Source: CAVRIA01 sp963721115 (GTDB lineage Bacteria; Desulfobacterota; Binatia; HRBIN30; CADEER01). From it: a DNA stretch of 64,000 bases. The stretch spans positions 1,054,001 to 1,118,000 of the forward strand of contig CAVRIA010000006.1 in assembly GCA_963721115.1 (NCBI GenBank). Reading direction: 5' to 3'. Made by a program: the position numbers and the translations under genes. The notes under the pieces were generated by a model. That model saw only the letters and a program-made list of their open reading frames with translations. It was not told the DNA's origin and ran no database searches. This document shows positions 51,255 to 60,353 of this stretch, piece after piece. How positions within the stretch are numbered: the stretch's first letter is position 1; every line of letters begins with the position of its first letter.

Positions 51255-52484
51255 ATGGCACGCAAGCCGGAACTGCTGGTCGGGCTCGACGTCGGCACCG
51301 CCAAGGTGGCCGCCGTCGTCGGTGAGCCGTCGGTGAATGGCGGGCTGACGGTGGTTGGGGTCGGGTCCGCGCCGTGCGAAGGCCTGCGCAAGGGCGTGGT
51401 GGTCAACATGGAGGCGACGGTGCAGGCGATCGCCAGCGCCGTGAAGGAGGCCGAGGTCAGCGCCAGCTGCGAGGTCCACAGCGTCTTCGCCAGCGTCGGC
51501 GGCGGTCACGTCAAGGGCTTCAACAGCCATGGTGTGGTGGCGGTGAAGACGCGCGAAGTGGGCCCGGCGGATGTGGACCGGGTTCTCGACGCGGCGCGCG
51601 CGGTCGCCCTGCCGCTCGATCAGGACGTCTTGCACGCGCTGCCGCAGGAGTTCCTGGTCGACGGGCAGGACGGGGTCAAGGAGCCCATCGGCATGTCCGG
51701 TGTGCGCCTCGAGGCGAGGGTGCACATCATCAGTACCGCGATCGCCTCGGCGCAGAACGTCATCAAGTGCTGCCAGCGGTCGGGGCTGCACGTCGCCGAC
51801 CTGGTGTTCTCTCCCTACGCCGCCTCGGAGGCGGTGTTGACGCCGGAGGAGCGCGAGCTCGGCGTCGCCCTCGTCGACGTCGGTGCCGGCACGACCGGGA
51901 TCCTGGCCTTCGCCAACGGCGCGGTCAAACACACCGCGGTGCTGTCGATCGGCGGCCATCACGTGTCCAGCGACATTGCCGCCGGCCTGCGCACTCCCTT
52001 CCGCGACGCCGAGGTGCTGAAGCGTCGGTTCGGGGCGGCGATGGCGTCGGTGGTGCCGGAGGACGACAAGGTCGAGGTGCCGACGGTCGGCGGGCGCGAG
52101 CCGCGCGAGCTGTCGCGCCGCATTCTCGCCGAGATCATCGAGCCGCGCTTCGAGGAGATCTTCGCGCTCGTGCAGCGCCAGATCATCCGCTGCGGTCTGG
52201 ACGAGATGCTCGCCTCGGGAATCGTGTTGACCGGCGGCAGCGTGCTCATGGAGGGAGTCGTGGGGCTGGCGGAGCGCGTCTTCCGGGTGCCGGTGCGCGT
52301 CGGAACGCCGCTCGCCTGCGAGGGGCTCGACGAGGCCCTGGCCGGGCCGGCCTTTGCCGCGGCGATCGGGCTGACCCGCTACGGAGCGGAGCCGCGTGAC
52401 CGCCTGCCGGCTCTCGTGGAGGAAGGTCCCCTGTTCGGCCGCGTTCGTCGGCGCATGGTCGGGTGGCTCAAAGAATTGGTCTAA
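51255..52484 (+). CDS. ftsA: Cell division protein FtsA
   Basis: This 409-residue actin-like ATPase anchors FtsZ to the membrane. LVGLDVGTAKVAAVVGE (phosphate-1, residues 8-24), the SHS2 1C domain (VHSVFASVGGGHVKGFNSHGVV), VDVGAGTTGILAF (phosphate-2, about 211), GIVLTGGSVLMEGV (adenosine motif) and a C-terminal amphipathic helix (RVRRRMVGWLKELV) for membrane binding are present. ATG follows the ftsQ stop closely; ftsZ begins 58 bp later with its own ribosome site. Confidence 0.96.
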   Translation: MARKPELLVGLDVGTAKVAAVVGEPSVNGGLTVVGVGSAPCEGLRKGVVVNMEATVQAIASAVKEAEVSASCEVHSVFASVGGGHVKGFNSHGVVAVKTREVGPADVDRVLDAARAVALPLDQDVLHALPQEFLVDGQDGVKEPIGMSGVRLEARVHIISTAIASAQNVIKCCQRSGLHVADLVFSPYAASEAVLTPEERELGVALVDVGAGTTGILAFANGAVKHTAVLSIGGHHVSSDIAAGLRTPFRDAEVLKRRFGAAMASVVPEDDKVEVPTVGGREPRELSRRILAEIIEPRFEEIFALVQRQIIRCGLDEMLASGIVLTGGSVLMEGVVGLAERVFRVPVRVGTPLACEGLDEALAGPAFAAAIGLTRYGAEPRDRLPALVEEGPLFGRVRRRMVGWLKELV

Positions 52485-52542
52485 TTCAAAACTACCGTAT
52501 GCGGGTCGGGAGCGGTCCGCGGGGTGGAAGGAGGTCGGTGGA

Positions 52543-53857
52543 ATGATCGAGTTGGTTGGGAACGAGGCGGTGGGAGCCCGCATCAAGGTCGTCGGAGTCG
52601 GCGGCGGTGGCGGCAACGCGGTCAACACGATGATCGCGTCCAGGCTGTTGCGGGGTCGAGTTCCTCGTGGCGAACACGGATGCCCAGGCGCTCACCAAGA
52701 ACAAGGCGCCGTTGAAGGTGCAGCTCGGCGACAAGGGGCTGGGGGCGGGCGCCAAGCCGGAGGTGGGACGCGAGGCGGCGGAGCAGAACGTCGACCGCAT
52801 CCGCGAGCATCTGACCGGCGCCGACATGGTGTTCATCACCGCCGGCATGGGCGGCGGCACGGGAACCGGAGGCGCGCCGGTGATCGGACGGGTCGGTCGC
52901 GAGATCGGCGCGTTGACGGTCGGCGTGGTCACCAAGCCTTTCCTGTTCGAGGGCAAGAAGCGCATGCGCCAGGCCGAGGCGGGCATCGAGGAGCTCAAGA
53001 GCGCGGTCGACACGCTGATCGTGATCCCCAACCAGCGCCTGCTGGCGACCGCCGCGCGCAACACCTCGATGCTGGACGCCTTCGGCAAGGCCGACGACAT
53101 CCTGCTGCAGGCGGTGCGCGGCATCTCCGACCTGGTCACGGTGCACGGCCTGATCAACCTCGACTTCGCCGACGTGCGTACGATCATGTCGGAGATGGGC
53201 ATGGCGATCATGGGCTCGGGGACCGCGAGCGGCGAGAACCGCGCCATCGAGGCGGCCCAGAAGGCCATCTCCAGCCCGCTGCTGGAGGACATCTCGATCC
53301 GCGGTGCCAAGGGGGTGCTGATCAACATCACCGGCAACGCCGAGCTGTCGCTGCACGAGGTCAACGACGCCGCCAGCCTCATCCAGGAAGAGGCGCACGA
53401 GGATGCCAACATCATCTTCGGGGCGGTCATCGACGAGAGCATGGGCGACGAGCTGCGCATTACCGTCATCGCCACCGGCTTCGGGCAGGAGGCGATGGAG
53501 GAGGAGGAAGAGGAAGAGCAGCAGGGTTCGTCGTCGGCGCCGCCGCGTCCGCTCTTCGCCACCGGCAACGGCGGCAGCCACGCCTTCGCCAACCGTAACG
53601 GAAACGGAAACGGAAACGGGCACGGCCACATGCCGCCGCCGCGACCTGTGCAGCCGGTGGTGAGGCCGGTCCTCGCGGGGGCGCGGCCGACTCGCCGTCT
53701 GGGGAGCATCACCGACGTCGGTGGCGAGCCTCACTTCAAGCCCTTCGAAGAAGAGCCTCGCGCCGCCGAGCACGGCGGCGAGTCGGACTACGTGATCTGC
53801 GAGGAGGGTGAGGACGACTACGACACCCCCGCCTTCCTTCGCAAGCAGGCCGAGTGA
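52543..53857 (+). CDS. ftsZ: Tubulin-like division GTPase FtsZ, one-base frameshift near the N-terminus
   Basis: FtsZ forms the Z ring. The first frame (from ATG 52543, behind GGAGG) reads ELVGNEAVGARIKVVGVGGGGGNAVNTMIAS. The second frame (from about 52650) continues GVEFLVANTDAQALTKNKAP, then the tubulin loop GMGGGTGTGGAPVI, NITGNAELSLHEV, an unstructured linker rich in Gly/Asn (NRNGNGNGNGHGH) and the conserved C-terminal peptide YDTPAFLRKQ that binds FtsA. The break lies in 52634-52652 and needs the loss of one base. About 437 residues when joined. The gene is essential and otherwise perfect, so an assembly indel is the likeliest explanation. Confidence 0.92.
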
Positions 53858-54076
53858 GAGCCGCGCTCTGAAGATCGACCCCGTCCGCCGCGGAGACGGA
53901 CGGGGCGAATCGCTTCCCTTCCTACTCTCCTCTCCTTCAACTCCCCCTAGGGGCGGGGCCCGCGCCCGCCCTCCCTCCTTCCGGCGGCAACGGAGGGACG
54001 GCCGTCGGCGGCGAGCGCCGCTTCCCTCCCTTGAGTCGGCCGTCATCCGCCTGTACGCTCCGCGATCGGAGAGACC

Positions 54077-55828
54077 TTGCCGCAAGTCGAAACTTCCGAG
54101 GACCGGGCGCGCCGGCGACGCGCGGGAGAGAAGCTGCGCTTCGAGAAGAAGCACGACGCCCCTCTGCGCGTCTGCCTCGTCTACCCGAATCGCTATCCGG
54201 TGGCGATGGGCAACCTCGGATTCCAGGTCGTGTACGAGCTTTTCGACCGCCATCCGGAAACTGTTTGCGAGCGCGCCTTCCTGCCCGACGGCGACCTGCC
54301 GGGCCTTTCGCGCGGCGGCTTGCGCTCGCTGGAGAGCGGCCGTCCGGTGTCCGAGTTCGACGTGGTGGCCTTCTCGATCTCGTTCGAGTGCGACTATCTG
54401 AACGTCATCCCCCTCCTCGAATTGATTGGCCTGGATCCCTTTCGGGCGCGGCGCGGCAGCGAGGCGCCGCTGCTGATCGCCGGCGGACCGGCGATCTTCC
54501 TCAACCCCGAGCCCGTCGCCGACTTCTTCGACCTCTTCCTGATCGGCGAAGCGGAGGAGATGCTGCCCGAGTTCCTCGACGTGTACGCGGCGGCGGCAAC
54601 ACGGCAGCCGAGCGGCGCCGTTCTCGACGAGATCGCGGCGCGGGTGGCGGGCGCCTACGTGCCGGCGCACTACGAGCCGCTGTTCGATGGACCGCGCCAG
54701 GTGGATCTGCGCTACCGCGGCCCCGCCGCGCCGCGCGTCGAGCGGCGCCTGATCTGGGACCTCAATCGCTTCGCCACCAGCACGCGCGTTCTGAGCGAGG
54801 AGGGCGTGTTCGGCGACATGGTGATGGTGGAGGCGAGCCGGGGCTGCCAGTGGGGCTGCCGCTTCTGCGCCGCGGGATTCATGTACAGGCCCATCCGCAC
54901 CCGCGACCCGCGTGATCTCGCCGCGTCGGTGCACGAGGGTCTGCGCGAGCGCGACACGATCGGCCTGGTGGGGGCCGAGATGGCCAGCCTGCCGGGAGTC
55001 GACATGCTGGCCGAGCTGGCGTCGGCGCAGGGCGGGCGCCTGTCGCCTTCGTCGCTGAAGGCGGACTGCGTCACGCCCCGTCTCGCCACGGCGCTCGCCC
55101 GCGGCGGCACGCGCAGTGTCACCGTCGCGCCGGAAGCGGGCTCCGAGCGCATGCGCGCGGTGATCAACAAGAACCTCAGCGAGGCGGACATCCTGCGCGC
55201 CGCCGAGCAACTCGTCGGCGAGGGCGTCCAGTCGCTCAAGCTCTACTTCATGTTCGGGCTGCCGACGGAGACGGAGGAGGACGTGCTCGCCATCGCGCAC
55301 CTGGTGGAGAAGATCCGCGCCCGGCTATGCGAGGGAAGCCGCAGCAGGGGACGGATCGGCGGCGTGACGGTTTCGCTCAACCCCTTCTCCCCCAAGCCGT
55401 GGACCCCTTTTCAGTGGGATCCCATGGAGCCCATCGGCGCCCTGCGGGCGAAGATGAAGACGCTGCGCCGCGCCTGTGGCCGTATCCCCAATCTGCAGTT
55501 CGACATCGAGTCGCCGCGCGAGGCCTACCTGGCCACTCTCCTGTCGCGCGGCGATCGACGGCTGTCGCGGGTCCTGGTGGCCATTCACGACGCGGGTGGC
55601 CAGTGGTGGCCGGCCATCCGGCGCTGGCGCCACGAGGGACTCGACGGCCTGCCGTCTCCGGACGACTACGTGCACCGGCCCTACGGCGAGGCCGAGATGT
55701 TGCCCTGGGACTTCATCGACCACCGCATCTCGAAACACTACCTGTGGGTGGAGCGGCGCAAGGCGCTGGCGGCGCGCCAGACCGCGCCCTGTGACACCGC
55801 CACCTGCACCTCGTGTGCCGCCTGCTGA
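54077..55828 (+). CDS. B12-binding/radical SAM protein, N-terminal part of the TIGR03960 type
   Basis: This 583-residue protein has a cobalamin-binding-like N-terminal domain (VCLVYPNRYPVAMGNLGFQVVYEL, residues 32-55; no clear His-box). The radical SAM core has the cluster motif SRGCQWGCRFCAAG (CxxxCxxC, near 256-264), VAPEAGSERMRAVINKNLSEADI and KLYFMFGLPTETEEDV. The C-terminus ends CDTATCTSCAAC. In many bacteria it is linked to rng, rplU and rpmA. Here none of these follows. The exact reaction is unsettled. Start TTG 54077 after GGAGAGA. About 220 bp of GC-rich spacer separate it from ftsZ. Confidence 0.88.
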   Translation: MPQVETSEDRARRRRAGEKLRFEKKHDAPLRVCLVYPNRYPVAMGNLGFQVVYELFDRHPETVCERAFLPDGDLPGLSRGGLRSLESGRPVSEFDVVAFSISFECDYLNVIPLLELIGLDPFRARRGSEAPLLIAGGPAIFLNPEPVADFFDLFLIGEAEEMLPEFLDVYAAAATRQPSGAVLDEIAARVAGAYVPAHYEPLFDGPRQVDLRYRGPAAPRVERRLIWDLNRFATSTRVLSEEGVFGDMVMVEASRGCQWGCRFCAAGFMYRPIRTRDPRDLAASVHEGLRERDTIGLVGAEMASLPGVDMLAELASAQGGRLSPSSLKADCVTPRLATALARGGTRSVTVAPEAGSERMRAVINKNLSEADILRAAEQLVGEGVQSLKLYFMFGLPTETEEDVLAIAHLVEKIRARLCEGSRSRGRIGGVTVSLNPFSPKPWTPFQWDPMEPIGALRAKMKTLRRACGRIPNLQFDIESPREAYLATLLSRGDRRLSRVLVAIHDAGGQWWPAIRRWRHEGLDGLPSPDDYVHRPYGEAEMLPWDFIDHRISKHYLWVERRKALAARQTAPCDTATCTSCAAC

Positions 55829-55852
55829 GCAGGCGGCGAGTCGAACGGCGAC

Positions 55853-56110
55853 TCAGTGATCGTTCGTCTCCGGCGTGCCGCTGCGGCGCTTGGGGAGGAG
55901 GATCAGGATCGCCACCGCCCAGATGCCGAAGACGAAGCCGAGGGCGGTCCACACGTTCTTCGGGTAGTGGTTGTTGTAGGCGAACAGGCGACACATGATC
56001 GCGTCGCAGGTGTGGACGACGAGCACCGTGCGCACGAGCGTCGACGGATCGAGCCCCGGGTGGATGAGACTGAGTCCGCTGAAGTAGCCGAGCAGCACGT
56101 ACCAGGACAC
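55853..56110 (-). CDS. Small two-span membrane protein
   Basis: The 85-residue protein has hydrophobic segments at about 3-20 and 57-75, and between them VHTCDAIMCRLFAYNNHYPKNVW, where the two cysteines may be redox-active or structural. The C-terminus is basic/polar (PKRRSGTPETNDH). It resembles hypothetical membrane proteins seen in deltaproteobacterial genomes but no function is known. Divergent from the leaderless coiled-coil gene with a 39-bp gap, and convergent with the radical SAM gene. Confidence 0.65.
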   Translation of the reverse strand: MSWYVLLGYFSGLSLIHPGLDPSTLVRTVLVVHTCDAIMCRLFAYNNHYPKNVWTALGFVFGIWAVAILILLPKRRSGTPETNDH

Positions 56111-56112
56111 TG

Positions 56113-56141
56113 TTGCGCCTCCCGCAGCGCGACACTATAAG
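56113..56141 (+). promoter_or_regulatory. Sigma-70-type promoter of a probably leaderless gene
   Basis: TTGCGC (56113-56118) and TATAAG (56136-56141) are separated by 17 bp. The ATG of the downstream gene is at 56150, 8 bp after the -10, so transcription would begin at or next to the start codon. No ribosome site exists in the interval. Confidence 0.65.
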
Positions 56142-56149
56142 ACAAACGC

Positions 56150-56545
56150 ATGCCTACCAAAACCTCGCCGCGCAACGAAGCGCTCTCCATCCTGACCGGG
56201 CTGTTCGAACGCGGTGAGGAGGTCGTGAACGTCTTCCTCGAGGAGATGCTCGGAAACCGGCGCGTCCGCGAGCAGCTCGGCAAGACCGTGGGTCGAGCGG
56301 CCCACGCCAAGAAGCGGGTCGACAAGAACATGGATCGGGTCCTGTCGGCGCTGAACGTCCCCTCGCGGGGCGACTACAACCGGCTTCTCGCCAAGGTCGA
56401 GGCGCTGCAGGGAAGCCTGGTCAACGTGAGCATGAAGCTCGATCGCCTGTTGGCGACGCAGCACCAGCACCCGGTGCCGGCGCCGCCTCCGCCCCGGCGT
56501 CGATCCGCGCGCAAGCGGCCGAAGCGGGCTTCGTCCGGGGCCTGA
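56150..56545 (+). CDS. Coiled-coil, phasin-like protein with basic tail
   Basis: The 131-residue protein is helical throughout residues 8-100 (ILTGLFERGEEVVNVFLEEMLGN, then RVDKNMDRVLSALNVPSRGDYNRLLAKVEALQGSLVNVSMKLDRLLA in two helices). The layout of an amphipathic helix, the DYNRLLAKVEAL segment and a Pro/Arg/Lys-rich tail resembles phasins and PhaE-like granule proteins. It is the only candidate partner for the PhaC gene of this window, 37 kb away. The resemblance is structural only. ATG 56150 is the predicted +1 region, making the mRNA leaderless. Confidence 0.6.
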   Translation: MPTKTSPRNEALSILTGLFERGEEVVNVFLEEMLGNRRVREQLGKTVGRAAHAKKRVDKNMDRVLSALNVPSRGDYNRLLAKVEALQGSLVNVSMKLDRLLATQHQHPVPAPPPPRRRSARKRPKRASSGA

Positions 56546-56575
56546 TCCCCCGCGCGGGGCGCGCCGCCGCCGTGA

Positions 56576-57736
56576 TCAGGCGCCGAGCAGGGCGGCGAAT
56601 GCCTGCAGGCTTCGCAGAGAGGTGGGCGGCTCTTCCAGGACCGGCAGCGCGGCGAGCAGGGGTACCTCCGACTCGCTCTGCAGCCGGCGCAGGGAGCGCC
56701 GGTCGCGCGCGGCCAAGGCCGCGAAGTCGGCGTAGTTGGTGAGCAGCTTGTGGCGCAACGGCTCGGGGTACGACCGGGCGGCACCGCCGGGGAGAGGAGC
56801 GAAGTCGTACACGCGATTGGCGATCACGCCGGCGATGGGGAATCGATCCTCGCGCAGCTCGCGCTCGAGCTCGATGGTGGCGGTGATCGTGTCGGGCTCG
56901 GAAGTCGTGACCAGCACGAAGGAGGTGTCGGCGCGGTGCAGGGCCAGGTCGATCTCCTGGGCGCGCGTGCGGAAGCCATCGGCCAGGAGCTCGAAGTTGA
57001 CGGCGAAGTCGGAGAGGTCCTGCAGAAGGTGCATCCCCGTCCAGCGCTCCAGCGCCCTGAGCAACGCCGTCATCGTCGCCTTGCCGAGCCGCGTATCGGC
57101 GCCCCACAGCAGCGACGCCGGGGTCTTCAGGATGCGCACGGCGCTCGACGCCAGCAGCGCGGTCATGCGCAGCGGCGCGCTCAGCAGATCGCGGGCGTGG
57201 GAGCTCGGCGGCGTGTCGACGACGACCAGATCGTAGATGCCCTGGTGCAGCAGCTCGTGCAGCTTCTCCATCGCCATGTACTCGGTCGAGCCGCCGAGCT
57301 CGTTGGACAGCTCCTGGTAGAGGTGGTTGGCGCGGATGCGGGCGGCGATCTCGGGAGTGGGGGCGGCACGCTCGATGAGGGCGTCGAAGGTGCGTTTGGT
57401 GTCCAACGCCAGCGCGTCGAGCTGCCCGCCGAGGCCGTCCAGACAGACGCGCTGCGGATCGATGCTGAGCTCTTCCAGGCCGAGGGCGTCCTTGAGCCGC
57501 CGCGCCGGATCGACGGTGATGACGGCCGTGCTCGCCCCCCGCGCGGCGCCCACCACCGCCAGAGCCGCGGCGGCGGTGGTCTTGCCGACGCCGCCGCTTC
57601 CCAGACAGACGACGAGCTTCTGCCGCAGAAGGCGTTCGAGGGGAGTGCCGGGCGGGACCGACGGCCCGGCCCGGCCGGGGCCGGGCTGGCGTCGTTCCGC
57701 ACGGCTCGCGGCCGCGTTCGGTTTCTTCGTCCTCAC
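56576..57736 (-). CDS. ArsA-family ATPase (anion-pump/Get3-like), subunit 1
   Basis: The 386-residue P-loop ATPase has the deviant Walker A CLGSGGVGKTTAAAAL (near 44-59), ITVDPARRLKDALGLE, DALALDTKRTFDALI, VVVDTPPSSHARDLLSAPLRM with the switch and the later VTTSEPDTITATIELERELR. The N-terminal 30 residues are a non-conserved Arg/Pro extension. Members resemble arsenite pump ATPases and tail-anchor factor Get3, but no arsB or other ars gene is nearby. It lies 12 bp after the second ArsA-type gene, so both likely form a heterodimer. Confidence 0.88.
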   Translation of the reverse strand: MRTKKPNAAASRAERRQPGPGRAGPSVPPGTPLERLLRQKLVVCLGSGGVGKTTAAAALAVVGAARGASTAVITVDPARRLKDALGLEELSIDPQRVCLDGLGGQLDALALDTKRTFDALIERAAPTPEIAARIRANHLYQELSNELGGSTEYMAMEKLHELLHQGIYDLVVVDTPPSSHARDLLSAPLRMTALLASSAVRILKTPASLLWGADTRLGKATMTALLRALERWTGMHLLQDLSDFAVNFELLADGFRTRAQEIDLALHRADTSFVLVTTSEPDTITATIELERELREDRFPIAGVIANRVYDFAPLPGGAARSYPEPLRHKLLTNYADFAALAARDRRSLRRLQSESEVPLLAALPVLEEPPTSLRSLQAFAALLGA

Positions 57737-57748
57737 GTCGAACCCGGC

Positions 57749-58672
57749 TCAATCGGCGATCGGGTGGAACAGGGCGCGATCCAGGGTGCGGCCCATGTGG
57801 TCGAGGTCGGCGCGCTCGACCCGGTCGCTGCACACCTGGCGCAGACTGATCGGCGGCAGCCCGAAGGCGCGACGCAAGCGGCTCAGATGGCGCTCGGAGT
57901 CGTGCCTGGCGTTGACCTGCAGGCGCGCGGCTCGCAGCAGGGGAGCGTCGGCGCGGGCCGAGATGTCGGCGATGCGCCGGGCGTCGTCGGCGCTGAAGCG
58001 GCGCGGGAAGACGCGGTTCAGGATGGGCCGGGCCAGCTGCAGGGCGAGCCCGCCGGCGAGCGCGGCGTGCGCTTCCAGCGTCTCGTTGACCGCCATCTCG
58101 TCGGCGATCGTCACCAGGAGGACCTGCGTTCGCGCGTGGTCGCCGAGCAGCTCCAGAAGGCGGCGGGACGTCGATCCGATCGGTCCGGCCGGCACCATGG
58201 TCGCCAGCTGTCGCGGCGTGCGCAGGAGACGCAGGGCGTGACCGGTGGCTGGAGCGTCCACCAGAACGACGTCGTGACGGTGTCTTCGGAAGGTGCCCGG
58301 ATCGAGCCACTGCAGGAGGTGATCGAGGACCAGGAACTCGGTGACGCCCGGCGCCGCGGCGGTGATGGCGTTGAAGGTGACGCTCGAGAACAGCCGCCGC
58401 GTCAGGAACGGGAGGCGCAGGAGGCGCGTGAAGTAGGACTCGACCAGGGATTGGGTCTCGACCCGTACCCCGTGCAGGCGCGGTGCCAATAGCGTCGGCT
58501 CGGTGGGCAGCCGCTCGCGGCCGAAGAGGCTCGCCAGGCCGCGATCGCCCGCCAGCTCGACGATGAGCACACGTTGCCCGCGCCCCGCCAGGGCGGCGCC
58601 GAGCGCGGCGGTCACGGTCGTCTTTCCGACCCCCCCCTTGCCCGTGACGAAGAGTAGCTGTGGCCCCGGCAT
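57749..58672 (-). CDS. ArsA-family ATPase, subunit 2
   Basis: The 307-residue P-loop ATPase has Walker A LFVTGKGGVGKTTVTAALG (residues 8-25), IVELAGDRGLASLFG and VVLVDAPATGHALRLLRTPRQLA. Bacteria of several phyla carry such a divergent ArsA pair whose target is unknown. ATG 58672 is chosen because the fold begins there; an upstream GTG at 58732 would add a low-complexity 20-residue extension. It is divergent from glpK with a 120-bp gap. Confidence 0.87.
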   Translation of the reverse strand: MPGPQLLFVTGKGGVGKTTVTAALGAALAGRGQRVLIVELAGDRGLASLFGRERLPTEPTLLAPRLHGVRVETQSLVESYFTRLLRLPFLTRRLFSSVTFNAITAAAPGVTEFLVLDHLLQWLDPGTFRRHRHDVVLVDAPATGHALRLLRTPRQLATMVPAGPIGSTSRRLLELLGDHARTQVLLVTIADEMAVNETLEAHAALAGGLALQLARPILNRVFPRRFSADDARRIADISARADAPLLRAARLQVNARHDSERHLSRLRRAFGLPPISLRQVCSDRVERADLDHMGRTLDRALFHPIAD

Positions 58673-58791
58673 CGGCGCCGACAATAGGGTTCCGGGGTTG
58701 CGCCGTTCAAGAGCCGCCCTGCGCCGCTCCACGGCAGGCTTGAACCGGTCGACTTCCGGGCCGTATGTTGCCGCGGCGAAGAGGAGGGGGC

Positions 58792-60285
58792 ATGGCGCGA
58801 CGCTTCGTTCTGGCGATCGATCAGGGAACCACGGGCAGCACGGCGATGGTATTCGACGACACCGGCGTGCTGCGCGGGCGCGGATACTCCGAGTTTCCGC
58901 AGCACTACCCGCGCCCGGGGTGGGTCGAGCACGATCCGGAGGAGATCTGGAAGGTGACCCTGCGCGTCGTCAAGGCGAGCCTGCGATCGGCGCGGTTGAA
59001 GGCGGCGGACCTGGCGGCGCTCGGCATCACCAATCAGCGGGAGACGACGGTTCTCTGGGATCGCCGGACCGGTCGCCCGGCGCACCGCGCCATCGTCTGG
59101 CAGGACCGCCGCACGGCCGCGCTGTGCGATCGGCTCAAGGCCGACGGAGCCGAGGAGATGGTGCGCGCCAAGACCGGCCTGGTGATCGATCCCTACTTCG
59201 CCGGCACCAAGCTGCGCTGGCTCTTCGACAACCTGCGCGGGCTGCGCGGGCGGGCCTCGCGCCTGGCCTTCGGCACCGTCGACAGCTGGCTGGTGTGGAA
59301 GCTCACCGGCGGTCGCTCGCACCTCACCGACTACACCAACGCCTCGCGAACGCTGCTCTACGACATTCACCGCCGGCGCTGGGACGACGACCTGATGCGC
59401 CTGCTCGACGTCCCGGCCGAGATCGTCCCCGCCGTCGTGCCGTCGAGCGGTGTCGTCGCCACCACCGACCGCGCCGTGCTCGGCGCCGAGGTGCCCATCG
59501 CCGGCATCGCCGGCGATCAGCAGGCGGCGCTCTTCGGCCAGGCGTGCTTCCACCCCGGGCTGGTCAAGAACACCTACGGCACCGGCTGCTTCGTGCTCAT
59601 GTTCACCGGCGACCAGGCAGTCGATTCGCGCAAGGGCCTGCTCACCACCATCGCCTGCGCCGCCGACGGCCGCCCGGCGTATGCGCTGGAGGGCTCGATC
59701 TTCGTCGCCGGCGCCGCCGTGCAGTGGCTGCGCGACGGCCTCGGGGTGATCAAGACGGCGAAGGAGACGGAAAGGCTGGCGCGCCAGGTGGACTCGACGC
59801 TGGGCGTCTACCTCGTCCCCGCCTTCGTCGGGCTGGGAGCGCCCTACTGGGACGCGACGGCGCGCGGCGCCCTGGTGGGGCTGACGCGCGGCGTGCACCG
59901 CGCCCATCTGGCGCGGGCGACCCTCGAGTCGATTGCCTACCAGACGCGCGACGTGGTCGACACCATGGCCGCCGAGTCCGGTCGTTCGCTGGCCGGGCTG
60001 CGCGTCGACGGCGGCGCCGCTGCCAACGACTTCCTCATGCAGTTCCAGGCCGACATGCTCGGCACCGCCGTCGACCGCCCGAAAATCGTCGAGACCACGG
60101 CGCTCGGCGCGGCCCTTCTCGCCGGGCGCGGCGTCGGCTTGTGGGACAGCAGCGCCAAGCTCGAACGGGTTCGCCACCGCGACCGCGTCTTCAAGCCACG
60201 CATGAAGGCGGAGCGCCGCGAAGAGCTGTACGAGGGCTGGCGGCGCGCCGTCGCTGCCGTGCGCGGGCTCGGTGGTGGCGAGTGA
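58792..60285 (+). CDS. glpK: Glycerol kinase
   Basis: The 497-residue FGGY kinase makes glycerol-3-phosphate. LAIDQGTTGSTAMVFDDTG (residues 7-25), GITNQRETTVLWDRRTGRPAHRAIVWQDRRT, GTVDSWLVWKLTGG, YTNASRTLLYDI, GIAGDQQAALFGQACF, NTYGTGCFVLM and the FGGY block DGGAAANDFLMQFQADML are all intact. Strong ribosome site GAGGAGGGGG. Directly followed (69 bp) by a ribose-type ABC transporter operon, which suggests that the transporter supplies glycerol or a related polyol. Confidence 0.95.
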   Translation: MARRFVLAIDQGTTGSTAMVFDDTGVLRGRGYSEFPQHYPRPGWVEHDPEEIWKVTLRVVKASLRSARLKAADLAALGITNQRETTVLWDRRTGRPAHRAIVWQDRRTAALCDRLKADGAEEMVRAKTGLVIDPYFAGTKLRWLFDNLRGLRGRASRLAFGTVDSWLVWKLTGGRSHLTDYTNASRTLLYDIHRRRWDDDLMRLLDVPAEIVPAVVPSSGVVATTDRAVLGAEVPIAGIAGDQQAALFGQACFHPGLVKNTYGTGCFVLMFTGDQAVDSRKGLLTTIACAADGRPAYALEGSIFVAGAAVQWLRDGLGVIKTAKETERLARQVDSTLGVYLVPAFVGLGAPYWDATARGALVGLTRGVHRAHLARATLESIAYQTRDVVDTMAAESGRSLAGLRVDGGAAANDFLMQFQADMLGTAVDRPKIVETTALGAALLAGRGVGLWDSSAKLERVRHRDRVFKPRMKAERREELYEGWRRAVAAVRGLGGGE

Positions 60286-60353
60286 CGGCGCGGGCATGAC
60301 GGGGCCGGCGAGGGGACGGCGCGAATGAGTGCGGCCTCGGCTGCGGTGGGTCG

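Noticed and set aside
49365..52628. 1087-codon open frame on the minus strand
   Set aside because: It runs antisense to ftsQ, ftsA and parts of murB and ftsZ, is dominated by Arg/His/Gly as expected from GC-rich codon shadows, and has no family motif.
53858..54076. Start of the radical SAM protein in the long upstream frame
   Set aside because: The upstream sequence is low-complexity Ser/Pro/Arg in all frames and lacks a ribosome site; the TTG at 54077 has one and matches the family start.
52622..55300. 892-codon minus-strand frame over ftsZ and the radical SAM gene
   Set aside because: Antisense shadow of two strongly conserved genes; composition typical of high-GC complements.
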